6,024 nucleotides of DNA, from positions 1-6,024 of the forward strand of contig JASLAI010000159.1 in assembly GCA_030147225.1 (NCBI GenBank), read 5' to 3'. The notes below the pieces were generated by a model. That model made no database searches. It worked only from the letters and a program-made list of their open reading frames with translations, and was not told the origin of the DNA. Below are positions 5,877 through 6,024 of this stretch, one piece after another (position 1 is the first letter of the stretch; every line of letters starts with the position of its first letter). The translations under genes and the position numbers were made by a program. This DNA comes from Planococcus sp. (in: firmicutes) (lineage in GTDB: Bacteria; Bacillota; Bacilli; Bacillales_A; Planococcaceae).

Positions 5877-6024
5877 TTATTTCACTCCTCATAATTTCCA
5901 AATCTTCTCTTACTTTCTTAATTCGTCGAACGGCATCAGAACCCTTTATTATTTTATAGAAAAAACAAAGGTCCATGAAAACACCGACTTTCGGATCCTT
6001 CCTGTATTCATTTAAATCTACTCG
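5830..6024 (-). CDS. Possible 3' end of an unrecognised gene, overlapping the ISP start
   Basis: On the minus strand one frame is open from the right edge (6024) to a TGA at 5832-5830, 64 codons, while the other two frames have stops within the first 15 bases. It begins RVDLNEYRKDPKVGVF and runs into a charged, helix-like stretch (SDAVRRIKKVREDLEIMRSE) over the ISP ribosome binding site. The composition up to there looks protein-like. The last 16 residues lie inside the ISP coding region, a 47-nt overlap, which is long for neighbouring genes. I do not recognise a family. An AT-rich promoter region that happens to be open is the alternative. Confidence 0.35.
   Translation of the reverse strand, partial: RVDLNEYRKDPKVGVFMDLCFFYKIIKGSDAVRRIKKVREDLEIMRSEINGDFTFNSLPCGRNS
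5885..5890 (-). promoter_or_regulatory. Ribosome binding site for the ISP gene
   Basis: GAGGAG on the minus strand lies 8 nt before the ATG at 5876 and supports that start, which also yields the LIPY propeptide at residues 6-9. Confidence 0.85.
5953..5981 (-). promoter_or_regulatory. Weak candidate promoter for the ISP gene
   Basis: On the minus strand -35 TTTTCA (5981-5976, 4 of 6) and -10 TATAAA (5958-5953, 5 of 6) are 17 bp apart, with transcription beginning near 5946, about 70 nt before the ISP ATG. It lies inside the open frame that enters from the right edge, so promoter and upstream coding are partly competing readings of this stretch. Confidence 0.3.

Noticed and set aside
5913..5970. 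Sigma-B type promoter (GTTTTT ... GGGTTC) before the ISP gene
   Set aside because: The spacer is 16 bp, longer than usual for sigma-B, and both hexamers deviate from GTTTAA and GGGTAT.

Overview
The window looks like a piece of a chromosome from a low-to-moderate GC member of the Bacillota, order Bacillales. A Planococcus/Planomicrobium-like or Bacillus-like source fits best. Grounds: strong AGGAGG-type ribosome binding sites, sigma-A style promoters, a TTG start, factor-independent terminators between convergent genes, and a clear Bacillus-type intracellular subtilisin. The genus is an inference.

Layout, left to right. (1) 2-820 (+): C-terminal three quarters of an AI-2E-family (PF01594) membrane protein, cut by the window edge. 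(2) 833-870: a strong bidirectional terminator. (3) 878-3616 (-): a two-gene unit. A DppA/OppA-type peptide-binding lipoprotein (3616 to 1979) is followed after 21 bp by an M42-family metallo-aminopeptidase (1957 to 878). (4) 3617-3915: an AT-rich divergent intergenic region of 299 bp. It holds a good sigma-A promoter for the lipoprotein unit, a possible CodY box next to it, a weaker promoter reading right, and two adjacent inverted repeats before the next gene. (5) 3916-4710 (+): an alpha/beta hydrolase of lower GC than its neighbours. (6) 4826-4867: a long bidirectional hairpin terminator. (7) 4875-5876 (-): an intracellular serine protease (ISP, subtilisin family S8) with its LIPY propeptide motif. 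(8) 5830-6024 (-): an open frame entering from the right edge and overlapping the ISP start, possibly the tail of an unrecognised gene.

Three of the genes deal with peptides: the lipoprotein captures them outside the cell, the M42 enzyme trims peptides in the cytoplasm, and the ISP degrades cytoplasmic proteins. The lipoprotein and M42 genes very probably share one transcript, an uptake-and-digest pair that carries no permease or ATPase of its own here. The ISP is a separate unit.

I see no RNA gene, CRISPR array, insertion sequence or phage feature, and no strong case for an undescribed system. The most interesting points are the divergent control region, an apparent Asp-to-Val change at the peptide-anchoring position of the binding protein, a Glu in the catalytic-acid position of the hydrolase, and the unexplained open frame at the right edge.
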